Shown piece after piece: positions 36,281-46,269 of a stretch of DNA of 64,000 bases. This stretch comes from JADGOV01 sp963814355 (lineage in GTDB: Bacteria > Actinomycetota > Actinomycetes > JADGOV01), in NCBI GenBank assembly GCA_963814355.1, contig CAWFCZ010000006.1:124001-188000 (forward strand), written 5' to 3'. Under the pieces are notes generated by a model. The model made no database searches and was not told the DNA's origin. It was given only the letters and a program-made list of their open reading frames with translations. The position numbers were made by a program, and so were the translations under genes. Each line of letters starts with the position of its first letter. Within the stretch, counting starts at the first letter, position 1.

Positions 36281-38605
36281 TCAGACCTCCTCGAGTAGGC
36301 GCAAGATCACTGTTGAGACTTATGCCTCGGTGACCCGGTAGGTCAGTGGGCGGTGGTCCCCGGGCAGGCATGCTGGGGTGGCGTTGAGTTCGTCGGTGAG
36401 CAGGTGGAGGGCGCGGGCTACCCGCGGGCTGTCCGGCCGGTGCAGGGTGACGGTGATCGTGGTGGTGGTGTAGTCGACCTGCCCACCGAGGTGGAGCAGG
36501 TTACGCAGGATGGCCCGGTACTCGTCGGGGTCGGCCAGGTAGGCGTTGAAGTGTTCGGCCAGCCATGCTTCGGCGTTGAACGCGAGCAGCCGCAACACCA
36601 TCTGCAGGCCGCGGCGCGCGAGCCGCGGGCGGGCTCGTTGCGCGTCCGGGTCCAGGTCGGTGGCCAGGACCTTGGCCGGCACGGCGCGTAGCGCCGTCTT
36701 GGCGTGTTCCAGCGCGGCGGCAGCGACCTCGATCCGTCGGTGTACTCCTGGTAGGGCGGTATTCATCGTCGCGGGGGTGCCCGGACCGGCCAGCAGCTGC
36801 GGCAGCGCACGTTCGGCGGCGGTGAGGGCGGCGTCGGCGTCGGTTACCGCTTTGCGGGCGGCGACCCGGGCCGGGTTGGTGACTATTGCGGGTGTCCGGG
36901 CCGATGTCCATCAGGTAGTCGGCGAGGGTGTCGATCCCGTTGTGTGCGGCGGCGTAGTTGAACAGGTTCTCGATCCGCCAGCGGGCCCGCAGCCAGCACA
37001 GCAGGGCCGCGCCGGTGGCGGTGGTGTCGCTGGTGAGCACCTGCAGCACCGGCGCGCCGTGCTCGAAGAGGGTGAGCTGGCGGGCGCTGCCGTAACCGTT
37101 GATCTGTACCGTCTCATCGGCGAGGGTCACGGTGATGCGTTTCCCGTCCCGCATCGTCCAGGACCGCCGGGGTGTGGCGGCGGGCGCCACCAGCGGGGCA
37201 CGCCGGTAGGTGACCCAGTCCGCGCCGGCGTCGCGGCAGGCGGTGAACGCGCTGGGGTAGGCCCCGCCCCGGTCGAAACCGAGCAGCACCGGCGTGTCCG
37301 GGCCGAGCACCGCGCGCAGCTGGGCCAGCACGCCGGGCAGGGTGGAGACCAGCCCGGTCGGTTCGCCGGAGCCGAACACCACCGCCCGGCCGCGGGCGTC
37401 ACACAGCAACGTGTCGTCCCGGCCGGGTTGGGCGTGGCGGCGTTTGGTGTTCCAGCCCTTGCCGACCGGCTGGGCACCGCTGTAGGCCACGAAGTGGTCA
37501 TCCACGAAGTACACCGCCTCGGCGGCCGGGTCCGCCGTGAGCATGCCGGCGGCGAAACCCCGTTGCAGCGCCAACGGGTCGCACCCCTGGGCCAGCACCG
37601 AGAGCCGGGCCCGCAACGTCGCCAACTGCGGGATCGTGACCAGCCCGAGCGCCGCCCCGGCCTCGGCCCGGCGCATGTGCTTGGTGCCCTCCACCGTGCC
37701 CGCGCCCAACGCGAAACCCAGGGTCGCGGTGGTCAGCACCGCCAGGTCGTCATAGCGGCGCGCCGGCCCACCGGTCACCCTCGCGAACAGCGCCTCGGCA
37801 CCCACCCGGTGCAGGTAGGGAAACAGCAGCATCGCCCCCGCATAGCCAGACGAACACGAGCCGACCCCGACCCGGGCCGAGCCGGCGAACCCGCCCCGCG
37901 GTGTGCCCGCCGGCTCGCCCCCCACCGGTTCGGAGTCGGGCCGGGTCGCTTCCGCCACCGCCGGTTCGGCGCCGGGCCGGGTCCGGGCCGCCTCGTCGGG
38001 CTCCTCGCCGCGCTCGAACCCGGCGGCCTGGTCCACCACCGGGTCCGCCAGAAGGGTCTGTTCCGCGCCGGTGCCCGGGCGCGCGACACCGGCCAACGCC
38101 CGGGCCACCGTGGTGGCGTGCACACCGAGGCGTTCCCCGATCGCGGTGTCGCTGTCCCCGCCCGCCCGCCAGGTCCGGGCCCGGGTCAGATCCCCGGCCC
38201 CCAGCGCGCTCGGCCGCCCCCGCCGGCGCATCAGCCCGGCCGAGCCCTCGCAGCGGGCCCGGGCTCGCAACATCGACACGTACTCCTCGGTGATCCCCAG
38301 CACCGCGGCAACCCGGCGCCCGGTGAAACCCATCTCCGGCAGCGTCACCGCGGCCACGTTGCGCAGACCAGCATCGTCGCGGGGGTAGCTGAACAGCACC
38401 GTGGCACCGACCGCGATGAACACCCGCCCATCGACCTCGCTGCTGTGCAGGTCGCGCGGCGCGGGCATGCCCACCAGCATGGCCTGCACCGCCGCGCCGA
38501 TCGTCATCCCACGATTCTACCTGAGTTTCAACACATTCCGCAGGGACACGCTGAACGAAACACGCAGGTCACAGCACTACGCAGCGCCTACTTGAGGAGG
38601 TCTGA
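36281..38605 (-). mobile_element. Unclassified DDE insertion sequence
   Basis: TCAGACCTCCTCGAGTAGGC at 36281 is inverted at 38584-38605 with one mismatch (CTCAAG for CTCGAG). One long transposase gene lies between. I could not identify a target duplication. Confidence 0.8.
36320..38507 (-). pseudogene. DDE transposase with N-terminal HTH, frameshifted
   Basis: The first frame has a two-HTH N-terminus (MGFTGRRVAAVLGITEEYVS, GGDSDTAIGERLGVHATTVA), a Pro/Ala/Glu-rich spacer, and DDE-like blocks AVYFVDDHFVAYSG, VLLGFDRGGAYPSAF and RARWRIENLFNYAAAHNGID. At about 36890-36903 the frame changes, and the C-terminal coiled region (VHRRIEVAAAALEHAKTALR, LHRPDSPRVARALHLLTDEL) is read in the next frame to 36320. 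The full protein would be about 725 residues. Family unclear (not IS3, IS5 or IS66). Confidence 0.8.
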
Positions 38606-39127
38606 GGCTGCGCCGCTCGGTGCCCGCTGCCGGCTACTCAGTCATGAGATTGCCGTCGAGATCAGAACCTTGCGTTTGCTGGCGGAGGCGGTGACGACCG
38701 ATGGTGGCCGCGCGGGCGACCGGGCCGGATCAAGACAGATCATCGCCGAGACGGACGTGGGTCTCGAGTTGCTGCGTCGGCTCCTGCTTCTCGACGGCGT
38801 CGTCGGCCAAGCTGAGCTCTCCACCACCGAGCAGGAGGTGGTCCGCACCGGGCGGCTCGTCCCACGGAGGCGGGTCTCCGTGGGATTTCTCTCGAGCGGA
38901 GCGGTGGCACCTGGAGCCCCAGGCGCTTCGGGGGCGCTGGTCAGCCTCGTAGGGAAAGCGATCGGCGCCGCGGGACGTGGCGGGACAGTGCACGTGCAGG
39001 CCTTCGCCCAGCGGGGGCGGCACCTGACACTGAGCCGGAGCGGACCCCGGCAAGCCGGGAGAAGCAGGGGTACGCACGTAGCACGCAAGTAGCAGAGCCG
39101 TAGACACTCGTCGAATAGGAGAGGCCA
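38606..39127. other. Unassigned stretch upstream of the broken acid phosphatase
   Basis: An open plus frame (about 38640-39092, including HEIAVEIRTLRLLAEAVTTD) has no family I recognise and no clear start, so I do not call a gene. The last 20 bp hold AGGAGAGG, the ribosome binding site for the gene at 39128. Confidence 0.4.
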
Positions 39128-39444
39128 ATGCGCCGCAGGCACGGTCTGTCGAGCACCACCCACACCATGAGGCTGCTGTGGGTGGTGCTGACGGTACTGG
39201 CCGGCGTGCTGATTCCGCTGGTTGCGCAGCCGGCGAACGCGGCACCGTCCGCCGCGCTGACCCGCTACCCGTACCTCACCGACTCCATCCAGACCTCGAC
39301 CACCGTCAACTGGGCCACCGATACCTCAGCAGCCACGGGCAGCCTGACGTGGGGACCACCCGGCAACTGCCTGGCCAATACCGTGCCGGCCACCAAGACG
39401 GCGATCACGGTCATCTCCCGCGCCGAGTACCAATGGGCCGCGAC
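39128..39444 (+). pseudogene. Purple acid phosphatase-like N-terminus, cut by IS3
   Basis: The ATG at 39128 follows AGGAGAGGCCA. A signal peptide (LLWVVLTVLAGVLIPLVAQP then ANA-AP) is followed by the Fn3-like N-terminal domain of secreted purple acid phosphatases (LTRYPYLTDSIQTSTTVNWA then TDTSAATGSLTWG). At 39445 the IS3 element begins and the catalytic domain is lost; it is not found on the other side of the IS. Confidence 0.8.
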
Positions 39445-39517
39445 TGAATCGTCCTGGATTTTCTGGAGGCTGCGGTTGGTTGGTTGCCTCGGTTGTTGGT
39501 CGGCTGGGTTGATTGTG

Positions 39518-39847
39518 TCAGGGCTGGAGAAGCTCCTCGATGTTGATGGGCTCGCCGCAGCAGGGGGAGTGCCCGCCGCTGCCGAGGCGACGCATGAAGG
39601 TGCCGCAGTCTTCGCATCTTTGGGCGCCGAGGAGCCTGGTTTGGCACTCGGGGCATTCATAGATGGTGCTGGCCCGGCGGGATCGGGTGGGTGGGAGTTC
39701 GACGGCCGTCAGGGGCGGAGCGTGCCGCCGGCGCCAAGCGGCCTGGCGGCAGGCGTCGGAGCACCACTGCCGATTCCGGCCCGTGGGCAGCGGGGCGTCG
39801 CAGGCGCCGCAACGTGCCGTTACGATGTCGTTACGCGACGGGGTCAT
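39518..39847 (-). CDS. Zinc-ribbon passenger protein of IS3 element (copy 2)
   Basis: 109 residues, nearly identical to the copy 1 passenger (MTPSRNDIVTARCGACD against MTPARNDIVTAPCGACD; PINIEE against PITIEE). All Cys pairs are kept. The start overlaps the orfB stop as ATGA. Conservation of frame next to a broken orfB is discussed under findings. Confidence 0.75.
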   Translation of the reverse strand: MTPSRNDIVTARCGACDAPLPTGRNRQWCSDACRQAAWRRRHAPPLTAVELPPTRSRRASTIYECPECQTRLLGAQRCEDCGTFMRRLGSGGHSPCCGEPINIEELLQP

Positions 39848-40765
39848 CCGGCCTGCTCCTGGCCGGCCCGCCAGGCCAGTTCGTACTCGGCCGGGGGCAG
39901 ATACCCGATCGAGGAGTGCAGCCTGGTCGAGTTGTACCAGTGCACCCAGGAGGCGGTCTCCCGTTCGACTTCGGCCCGCCCGGTCCAGGACCGTGCTCGG
40001 CGGTGGATCAGCTCGGTCTTGTACAACCCGATGGTCGACTCCATCAGGGCGTTGTCCAGGGCGTCGCCGACCGAGCCGATGGAGCCGGCGATCCCCGCTT
40101 CGACGAGCGCGTCGGTGAACGCGATCGACGTGTACTGGCTGCCGGCATCGGAATGATGCACCAAGCCGGTTGCGGTGAAACGGGAGTCGGCCCGGCGGCG
40201 GGTGAACAGCGCCTGCTCGAGGGTCGACATCACCAGCGGCGTCGTCTTGGAGCTACTCACCCGCCAGCCGAGGATCCGCCGGGAGAACACGTCGGTCAGC
40301 AGCGCCATAGCAGAACCCGGCGAGCGTCCAGACGTAGGTGACCTCCGCGACCCACCACTGGTCCGGCCGGGTTGGGGTGTCCCAGGCCCGGTCGAGAAGG
40401 TCCGGGTGCCGCGGCACCCGCTCGTCGCCGCGCCTGGTCGTGGTCATGGTGTGCTCACCGCGTACGACGCCGGCGATGCCGGCGATCTTCATCAGCCTGG
40501 CGACCTGATCGCGGCCGACGTCATGCCCGGCGCGGCGCATCTCCCGCCACAGCTTGCGCACCCCGTAAACACTGCGGTTCACCCGGTACAGGTCCACCAC
40601 AGCGTCGACGAGGTAGGCGTCGGCGAGTTCCGCCGCCGACACCCGGGTCTTCACCGCGGCGTAGTAGGTACTGGGGGCGATCTGCATGCCGTGCTCGGTC
40701 AGCACCCGGCAGATCGGCTCGACCCCGAAGCGGGCCCGGTAACCGTCGATGTAGGCGACGATCAC
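39844..40765 (-). pseudogene. IS3-family transposase orfB, frameshifted and D-to-E mutated (copy 2)
   Basis: It carries the same frame break after TLAGF as copy 1 (at about 40306-40315). The first catalytic Asp (WWVADFTYVW in copy 1) is changed to Glu here (WWVAEVTYVW) through a two-codon change, so this copy would be catalytically poor even if the frame were restored. The later motifs HHSDAGSQYTS and DNALMESTIG are intact. Confidence 0.85.
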
Positions 40766-41085
40766 TTGAGTCGGCGGTCGAGCTCCGCCTGAGCGAAAAA
40801 CGCCGACGCTGTCTTGAGGATCTCATTCGCCCGACGCAACTCCGAGACCTCACGACGCAGCGCTTTCAACTCCGCTGACTCCTCACTCGTCACCCCCGCA
40901 CGAGCACCACTGTCGACCTCCTCCCGCTCGATCCAGTTCCGCAGCGTGGCCTGGTTGATGTCCAGTACCGCCCCGACCTGACGGCGGGCGGCCACCATCG
41001 ACTCACCACGGTCGCGGAGCCGGTCCTGATACATCCGCACCGCTCGGGCGCGGGTCTCCCCGTCGTACTTCCTTGATGCAGGCAT
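40762..41085 (-). CDS. IS3-family transposase orfA (copy 2)
   Basis: 107 residues, identical in sequence to the copy 1 OrfA as far as I can read: HTH followed by a leucine-zipper-like ELKALRREVSELRRANEILK. The stop overlaps the GTG of orfB. Confidence 0.9.
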   Translation of the reverse strand: MPASRKYDGETRARAVRMYQDRLRDRGESMVAARRQVGAVLDINQATLRNWIEREEVDSGARAGVTSEESAELKALRREVSELRRANEILKTASAFFAQAELDRRLK

Positions 41086-41201
41086 CCCAGCAGTCTCCTT
41101 GCTGAATCAGAGCCTCCACCAGATCCAGGACGGTTCAACGTGGTCGAAGACAACCGCGGCCGCGGCCGCGGATCGTGTCGTCGCGGCCGACGCGGCGCCG
41201 C

Positions 41202-42374
41202 TCACCGGGGCACCCCGGCCTGCTCGCGCGGGCCGGGCACCAGGTCCACCGCGGCCCGCAGCCGCGCCGGGTCCGGATGCAGATACACCTGAGAGGAGGA
41301 CACCGAGGCGTGACCGAGCAGGTCGGCGACCACGTCGAGACCGCAGCCGGCATCAGCGGCGTTGCTACCGAAGGCGTGCCGCAGTTGGTGCGGACGCAAC
41401 GCCTGCGCCAGCCCGGCCCGTCGCGAGGCACCGGCGAGCAGCTCACCGATCGCGTCCGGGCGCATCGGCGCACCGAGCGGAGCCCGGAACAGGTTCACCA
41501 GCACGAAATCACCGTCCGCAGCCTGCGGCACACTCATCCGCTCGAACACGTAGGTGTCGAATGCCTGCACGGTGAGGACGTCCAACGGCACGCTGCGCTG
41601 CCGGCGCGACTTCGCCCACGCCCCGTTCGGATTGCCCTCACGACGCAGCACATGCAGATGCGCCCGAGCGACCCCGCAACCCAACGCTCCGGAGTCGGCG
41701 AGCAGGTGCACGTCGCTACGACGCAGCCCGCACACCTCGCCGCGGCGCAACCCGGCCCGGGCCATCAGCAACACGATCAGCCGGTCCCGCGCCGAACGGC
41801 AGGCGTGCAGCACGGCGACGATGTCAATGTCACTGGCCCGCTCGACCGGACGTTCCGGCTCATGCAGGCGGTGCCGGGCCCGCATCCGCCACGACATCCG
41901 CCCGTCGCCGTCGCGGGCAGCCTCGGGCAGGTCTCGGTCCCCGGCCACCTCATACAACAGCGCGAGCAGATGCCCGCCCGCCTGCCCGACGACGACCGCA
42001 TGCACCACCATCTCGCGCACCGCGCTCAGCACGCCGTTGACCCGCCGGGCCCCGCGCACCGGGACGCTGCCCGGCCCGGCCAGCACCGCCGTGGCAGTCT
42101 CCCCGCCCGAGGCGGACAGCCCTGCATAGGTCAACCACGTCATGAACAGCGCCAGCTGTTCGGCCCCGGCCTGCCAGCTGCGCCCGGTCCGCGCGCACCA
42201 GCGCAGGAACAACGCGATCGAGTTCGCGTAACTCTTCGTCGTCGACTCCGCACCATCGCGGCCGAAACGCACATGCCGCAGGAAACCGTCAGCGACCGGC
42301 ACGACAGCCAGGTCCTCGTCCAGCACAGTCCAGTACCTCGCGCCGGACGGCAACCTCACTGGGAACGCCCGCAT
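41202..42374 (-). CDS. Tyrosine recombinase (phage-integrase family), intact
   Basis: This 390-residue recombinase starts MRAFPVRLPSGARYWTV (ATG at 42372-42374). The core-binding SAM-like domain includes TTKSYANSIALFLRWCARTG. The catalytic domain shows the Arg box ARAGLRRGEVCGLRRSDVHL, HQLRHAFGSNAADAG (H-x-x-R), LLGHASVSSSQVYLHPDP with the nucleophile Tyr in QVYLHPD. It is full length and could be active. The relative at 9857-10840 is truncated. The gene sits downstream of two damaged recombinase genes on the same strand, suggesting the remnant of a multi-recombinase module. Confidence 0.92.
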   Translation of the reverse strand: MRAFPVRLPSGARYWTVLDEDLAVVPVADGFLRHVRFGRDGAESTTKSYANSIALFLRWCARTGRSWQAGAEQLALFMTWLTYAGLSASGGETATAVLAGPGSVPVRGARRVNGVLSAVREMVVHAVVVGQAGGHLLALLYEVAGDRDLPEAARDGDGRMSWRMRARHRLHEPERPVERASDIDIVAVLHACRSARDRLIVLLMARAGLRRGEVCGLRRSDVHLLADSGALGCGVARAHLHVLRREGNPNGAWAKSRRQRSVPLDVLTVQAFDTYVFERMSVPQAADGDFVLVNLFRAPLGAPMRPDAIGELLAGASRRAGLAQALRPHQLRHAFGSNAADAGCGLDVVADLLGHASVSSSQVYLHPDPARLRAAVDLVPGPREQAGVPR

Positions 42375-42483
42375 CCTTCGATCCTCCCGATCACATCGTG
42401 GGCCCGTGAACAACTACCAGCCACGAGCACCACACCCCGGGAGACCCGCCGTGAAACCCCAGCAACACGACGTTCAAGCAACG

Positions 42484-44052
42484 TCATGCAACACCCAGCT
42501 GACCCCTGGAGAAGACGCCAGTGTTCCGCAAGACCTCGACCATGGCCCAGGTCCAGAAGCCGCGGTGTTCCTCGAAGGTCAGATCGCGGCGCCGTCCGTC
42601 CTCGGGGTTCTCCGCCCAGATCCGGCCGGTGGTCGGGCTGCTCATCACAGAGCGGCGCAGCGTCTGCCCGCCGGCGGTGAACAGCTCACCCGGCGTCGCG
42701 CTGAGCGCGGTGGCGAGCAGTTCGGCCGTGCGGCAGCGTTCGGTATCCACCCAAGCCACCAGGGCGGGCAGCACGGGGAGGCGTTCGCGGGTGCGCTGGT
42801 CCATGCGGGACTTGCGCTGCGTGCGGTGCTTCTTGTGCGAGGCGTCGCTGGCGCTGACCGGTGACCGCACCGCCCATGGCCCCCACCGGGCCGGGTCGTC
42901 GTCGGCCCACTCGGCGATATCGAGGTAGAACGAGCGGACCGCGCTGAGCACGCTAAGCCCGTCCAGCCGTGGCGAGACCGTCACGGCCGTGCCGGCGCTG
43001 CTCGTCGTCGTCTTCGTCCGCGTCATCACCCGTTGCTTCCACGCGGCCACGACGTCGCGGGGCAGCTTGAGCGAGTCGATGCCCGGGTGGTGGGCCTCCA
43101 GGTCGGCCCAGAACAGCTTGCCGAGCAGGTAGGCGAAGCGTTGCAGCGAAGAGAAGTCCACCGACGGCTCACGCTCGCGCAGGTAGTCGACCAGCAGGTC
43201 GCGCACCGGCCGGCACCGGATGCCGTAGCGGTCGATCAACTGCCCGCAGCTCGGCCGGCCACGGCCGGTGAACACCTGGAACGAGGCGGGCGCGTCGGCG
43301 CCGAGCCGGCCGTGGGTGCGCAGCAGTTGGTAGAACAGCGGGCTGTGCGTGTGCGCGTCGCCGCGGCCGTGTGTGCGGGCGACGTCGAGAAGTTCAACGC
43401 AGTCCCCGACGTTGATGTCGGCCACCACGCCGCCTTTGGCGGCCATGATCACCGCGATCCGGGTCAGCGCCTGCTGCCCGGCCTGCAACCCGACCGCCCC
43501 GACCGAGCACAGCCTCGCCAACTCGTCGAAGGCGGCGCTGTCGCGGGTTCGGCCCATCTCCTCGGCCAAGCCGCGGCGAGCCGGCGCGTAGCTGAGCAGC
43601 CACGGCAAACCAGGCCGCACGACGTCGGCGCAGACGAGGACCAGCAGCCCGGGCGCCAGCCGCGCTGACACGCTGGTGGAGGCGCCCGCTGCGGGACTCG
43701 CCAATTCCCGCCAGTCCAGATGCGCTTCGGCGCCGCTGGCCTGCCAGCGTTGCTGCCAAGTGGCGCCCGGCTGGGTCTGCAGCCAGTTCAGCACCGCGAG
43801 CACGGCCAGGCGCCGGGTCTGTTGACTGAGCCGGTGCGGCAGCGTGAACGGCTCGGCCAGTACCCGGGCGAGCACATCACCACGGCCGGCCTCGGTCGAC
43901 GGCCACGACGCGGCGACCGGGCGGGGTGGGAACCGCCGCACCAACTGCGCTCCCGTCAGCGCCGGCCCGCTCGACGTCGAGGCCTCAGACGCGGGAGCCT
44001 CGGCCGTGGGCGACACGGCGCCCGCCCGCCGATCGGTGATCGCGCCGGTCAC
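42484..44052 (-). pseudogene. Large integrase, catalytic domain lost
   Basis: The GTG at 44052 overlaps the stop of the recombinase relic upstream (GTGA). The 522 residues match the N-terminal and central part of the large second recombinase of actinobacterial integrase operons, ending GFWTWAMVEVLRNTGV, where the Arg box would follow. The sequence then turns into FSRGQLGVA and stops. The H-x-x-R and Tyr boxes are absent, so a deletion between about 42510 and the next gene removed them. Confidence 0.65.
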
Positions 44053-44196
44053 GGCGCGGCCTGCCCGAACAGCACGTCCAGGCTCTCCGGCCGGTAACCT
44101 TCGCTCGCCACCACCGGCGCCGGGTCGCCGTTACGTTGCCGGGCGTGGAAGGCGAGCATCCCGGCGATCACGTCTTCGGTAACCGGGTTCAGATAC
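44049..44196 (-). pseudogene. Tyrosine recombinase C-terminal part (host of the nested island)
   Basis: The frame reads YLNPVTEDVIAGMLAFHARQ, then RNGDPAPVVASEG, and ends FGQAAP at 44049. It is the direct continuation of the fragment at 63572-63706; joined at the shared TTCAGATAC (44188-44196 and 63572-63580) they read STTQRYLNPVTEDVIAGML without a break. The gene was split by the ISKra4-family element. Confidence 0.85.
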
Positions 44197-44283
44197 GGGT
44201 GCGGCTCCGCTGGAGTGACGTAGCAAAGGGTGGTTTGTACGGTTCGCCCTGATGCTGGCGCCTGTTGGTCGGGGGTGTGACGG

Positions 44284-44646
44284 CTATGGCCGGTTCTTGG
44301 GTCGCTGGTGGTGCCCTTCGGCTTGTTCCAGCGCGTGCAGGGAGGCGATCTCCAGTTTGGCGGCGAGGTCTTTGAGCCGCCGCGCGTTGTCGAACCAGGG
44401 CTGGTAGCGGGCCAGCTGTTGTGGGCTGAGGTAGCGGCTGACGGTCTTGCCGGCCACGGTGCGGGTCCACTGGATGTAGGGGCCGTGCAGGGCGGGTGGG
44501 TCGCCTTGGCAGGCGCACCGCCGTTTGCCGCAGCGCATGTAGCGGACGGCGACGCTGCCTGGTAGCAGCCCGTCGATGTCGGCGAGCTCGGCGGCCAGCG
44601 CCGTTCGGGTGGCCTGGAAGGGCAGCTTCGGCGTGTCGGCGTCCAT
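44284..44646 (-). CDS. DUF6788-like zinc-binding accessory protein of the ISKra4 element
   Basis: This 120-residue protein starts MDADTPKLPFQATRTALAAE (ATG at 44644-44646). It has a Cys cluster RYMRCGKRRCACQGDPPALH, then GPYIQWTRTVAGKTVSRYLS and a coiled segment ARRLKDLAAKLEIASLHALE. I recognise the pattern as DUF6788, often near transposases. It lies inside the terminal repeats and is divergent from the transposase, so it is part of the element. Role unknown; it may bind the ends. Confidence 0.7.
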   Translation of the reverse strand: MDADTPKLPFQATRTALAAELADIDGLLPGSVAVRYMRCGKRRCACQGDPPALHGPYIQWTRTVAGKTVSRYLSPQQLARYQPWFDNARRLKDLAAKLEIASLHALEQAEGHHQRPKNRP

Positions 44647-44687
44647 TGCGCTCCTGTGCTGGCTCGCGGTCCGCATCATGCCTCTCA

Positions 44688-45607
44688 GAACGTGTTGGGA
44701 AAGCGCTCGGCGCGCCTGCGTGACTGCGGTGGCCGGTGTGATCAATGTGAAGTATGCGATCTTCTTCCCCGGCCCGATATCCCTCGGATTTGACCGATGA
44801 GCAGTGGGCGCTGATCGAGCCGATGGTTCCGGTGCGCGGTGGTGGCCGGCCGGCGATCCACCCACGTCGGCGGATCGTTGAGGCGATCCTGTACGTGAAC
44901 CGGACGGGGTGCTCGTGGCGGCAGTTGCCGCACGACTTCCCGCCGTGGGACACCGTGTACTGGTACTTCAAGCGGTGGAACGCCGAGGGCTCCACCGACC
45001 GGATCCACGACGCGCTGCGGGCTGCGGCCCGCGACGCCGCCGGCCGGGACCCGTTGGCCTCGGCGGGGATTGTGGATGCCCAGTCGGTGAAGGGCGCCGA
45101 CACCGTCGGCCGGGACTCCCGCGGCTTCGACGCGGGCAAGAAGGTCAACGGCCGCAAGCGTCATGTCGTCGTGGACACGATCGGCCTGCTGGTAGTGGTG
45201 CTGGTCACCGCGGCCAGCGTGCAGGACCGCGACGGCGGCCGGCTGGTGTTGGACAAGGCCCGGATGGCGATGCCCTCGATCGTGCTGGTGTGGGCCGATG
45301 GCGGTTACGCCGGGCGGTGTGTGGAGTTTGCCCGCCGGATGCTGGCGGGTCACCCTGCAGATCGTGAGGAAGTCCGAGGGCCAGCGCACGTTCGAGGTCC
45401 TGCCCCGCCGTTGGGTGGTCGAGCGCACCCTGTCCTGGCTGGTGCGCTGCCGCCGCCTGGACCGCGACTACGAACGGCTACCCTCCCACGCCGAGGCCAT
45501 GGTCAGATGGGCCATGATCGGGCTGATGACCCGACGGCTCGCGCCGTCACCTGGCCGCCGCCCATGGCAGCCTGCCCAGGCCACATGATCCCTTTCCCAA
45601 CACGTTC
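44688..45607 (+). mobile_element. IS5-family element (IS427-type) in the ISKra4 element
   Basis: GAACGTGTTGGGAAAG at 44688-44703 is perfectly inverted at 45592-45607. TCA flanks both sides (44685-44687 and 45608-45610), fitting the TNA target preference of IS427-type IS5 elements. It lies between the two divergent genes of the ISKra4 element. Confidence 0.92.
44754..45588 (+). pseudogene. IS5-family transposase in two frames
   Basis: The first frame has YPSDLTDEQWALIEPMVPVR, NRTGCSWRQLPHDFPPWDTV, AGIVDAQSVKGAD (Asp) and IVLVWADGGYAG (Asp), and leaves homology at about 45348. The second continues VTLQIVRKSEGQRTFEVLPR and RRWVVERTLSWLVRCRRLDR (catalytic Glu) to 45588. The shift is one base. 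IS427-type transposases are often made by programmed frameshifting between two frames, so this may be functional; no classic slippery run is obvious at GCGGGTCACC. Confidence 0.8.
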
Positions 45608-46225
45608 TCAGTGATCTTACGGCGCTGAAGCCGTAGGGCGCTGGGGAAGGGAGACTCCGATGTCCGAGGCCGCGCAGCCCCCCGACACGTTCGCCGCCAG
45701 CCGGGCGGCTTTCGCCGAGCTGGTGGCCTTCGCCGGCGGCACGCAGGCCGTCGCCCTGGACCATGCGGCGTTGGAGGAGCAGCTGAGCGCCCGCGGCCGG
45801 GAGCTGCTGCGTCAGCTCTACCAGGATCACCTGGAGCTGCGCGCCGACCGGGAGGTGCGGCTGGGTTCGGTCACCGACGCAGCCGGGGTCGCGCACCGGC
45901 GCGTCGAGGCCGACCATGAGCGCACCCTGGCCACCGTCTTCGGTCAGGTGAGTGTGCGCCGGTGCGCCTACCGCGCGTTGGGGGCGGCGAACCTGCACCC
46001 CGCGGACGCGGCGCTGAACCTGCCGGCGGAGAAGCACTCCCACGGGCTGCGTCGCCTCGCCGCGACCGAGGCGACCCGCGGCTCGTTCGCCGAGGCGGGT
46101 GCCGCGGCGGGCCGAACCACCGGGACGGCGCTGGGTAAGCGTCAGGTCGAGCAGCTCACCGTGCGCGCCGCCGCCGACGTCGCCGCCTTCTACACCACCC
46201 ACCGTCGCCCGCCCCCGGGCGAGGA

Positions 46226-46269
46226 GGACCAACTGCTCGTGCTGCAGGGACCAACTGCTCGTGCTGCAG
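46226..46269 (+). repeat. 22-bp tandem duplication breaking the transposase frame
   Basis: GGACCAACTGCTCGTGCTGC followed by AG occurs twice in direct succession (46226-46247 and 46248-46269). As 22 is not divisible by three, it shifts the frame of the ISKra4 transposase. Confidence 0.92.

Larger units (their letters stand above)
39445..41137 (-). mobile_element. IS3-family element, copy 2, with passenger gene
   Basis: Same length, ends, orientation and gene content as copy 1 (10841-12533), with only scattered differences. Flanks are an acid phosphatase N-terminus on the left and intergenic sequence on the right. No convincing target duplication (GAC against ACG). Confidence 0.88.

Noticed and set aside
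36546..39092. An 848-residue plus-strand frame
   Set aside because: Its first 2 kb is the complement of the DDE transposase, which has the recognisable motifs; the residual end has no known family.
1..41160. A 12-bp match (CGTGGTCGAAGA) between the window start and the right flank of IS3 copy 2
   Set aside because: A match this short is expected by chance in 64 kb of GC-rich sequence.
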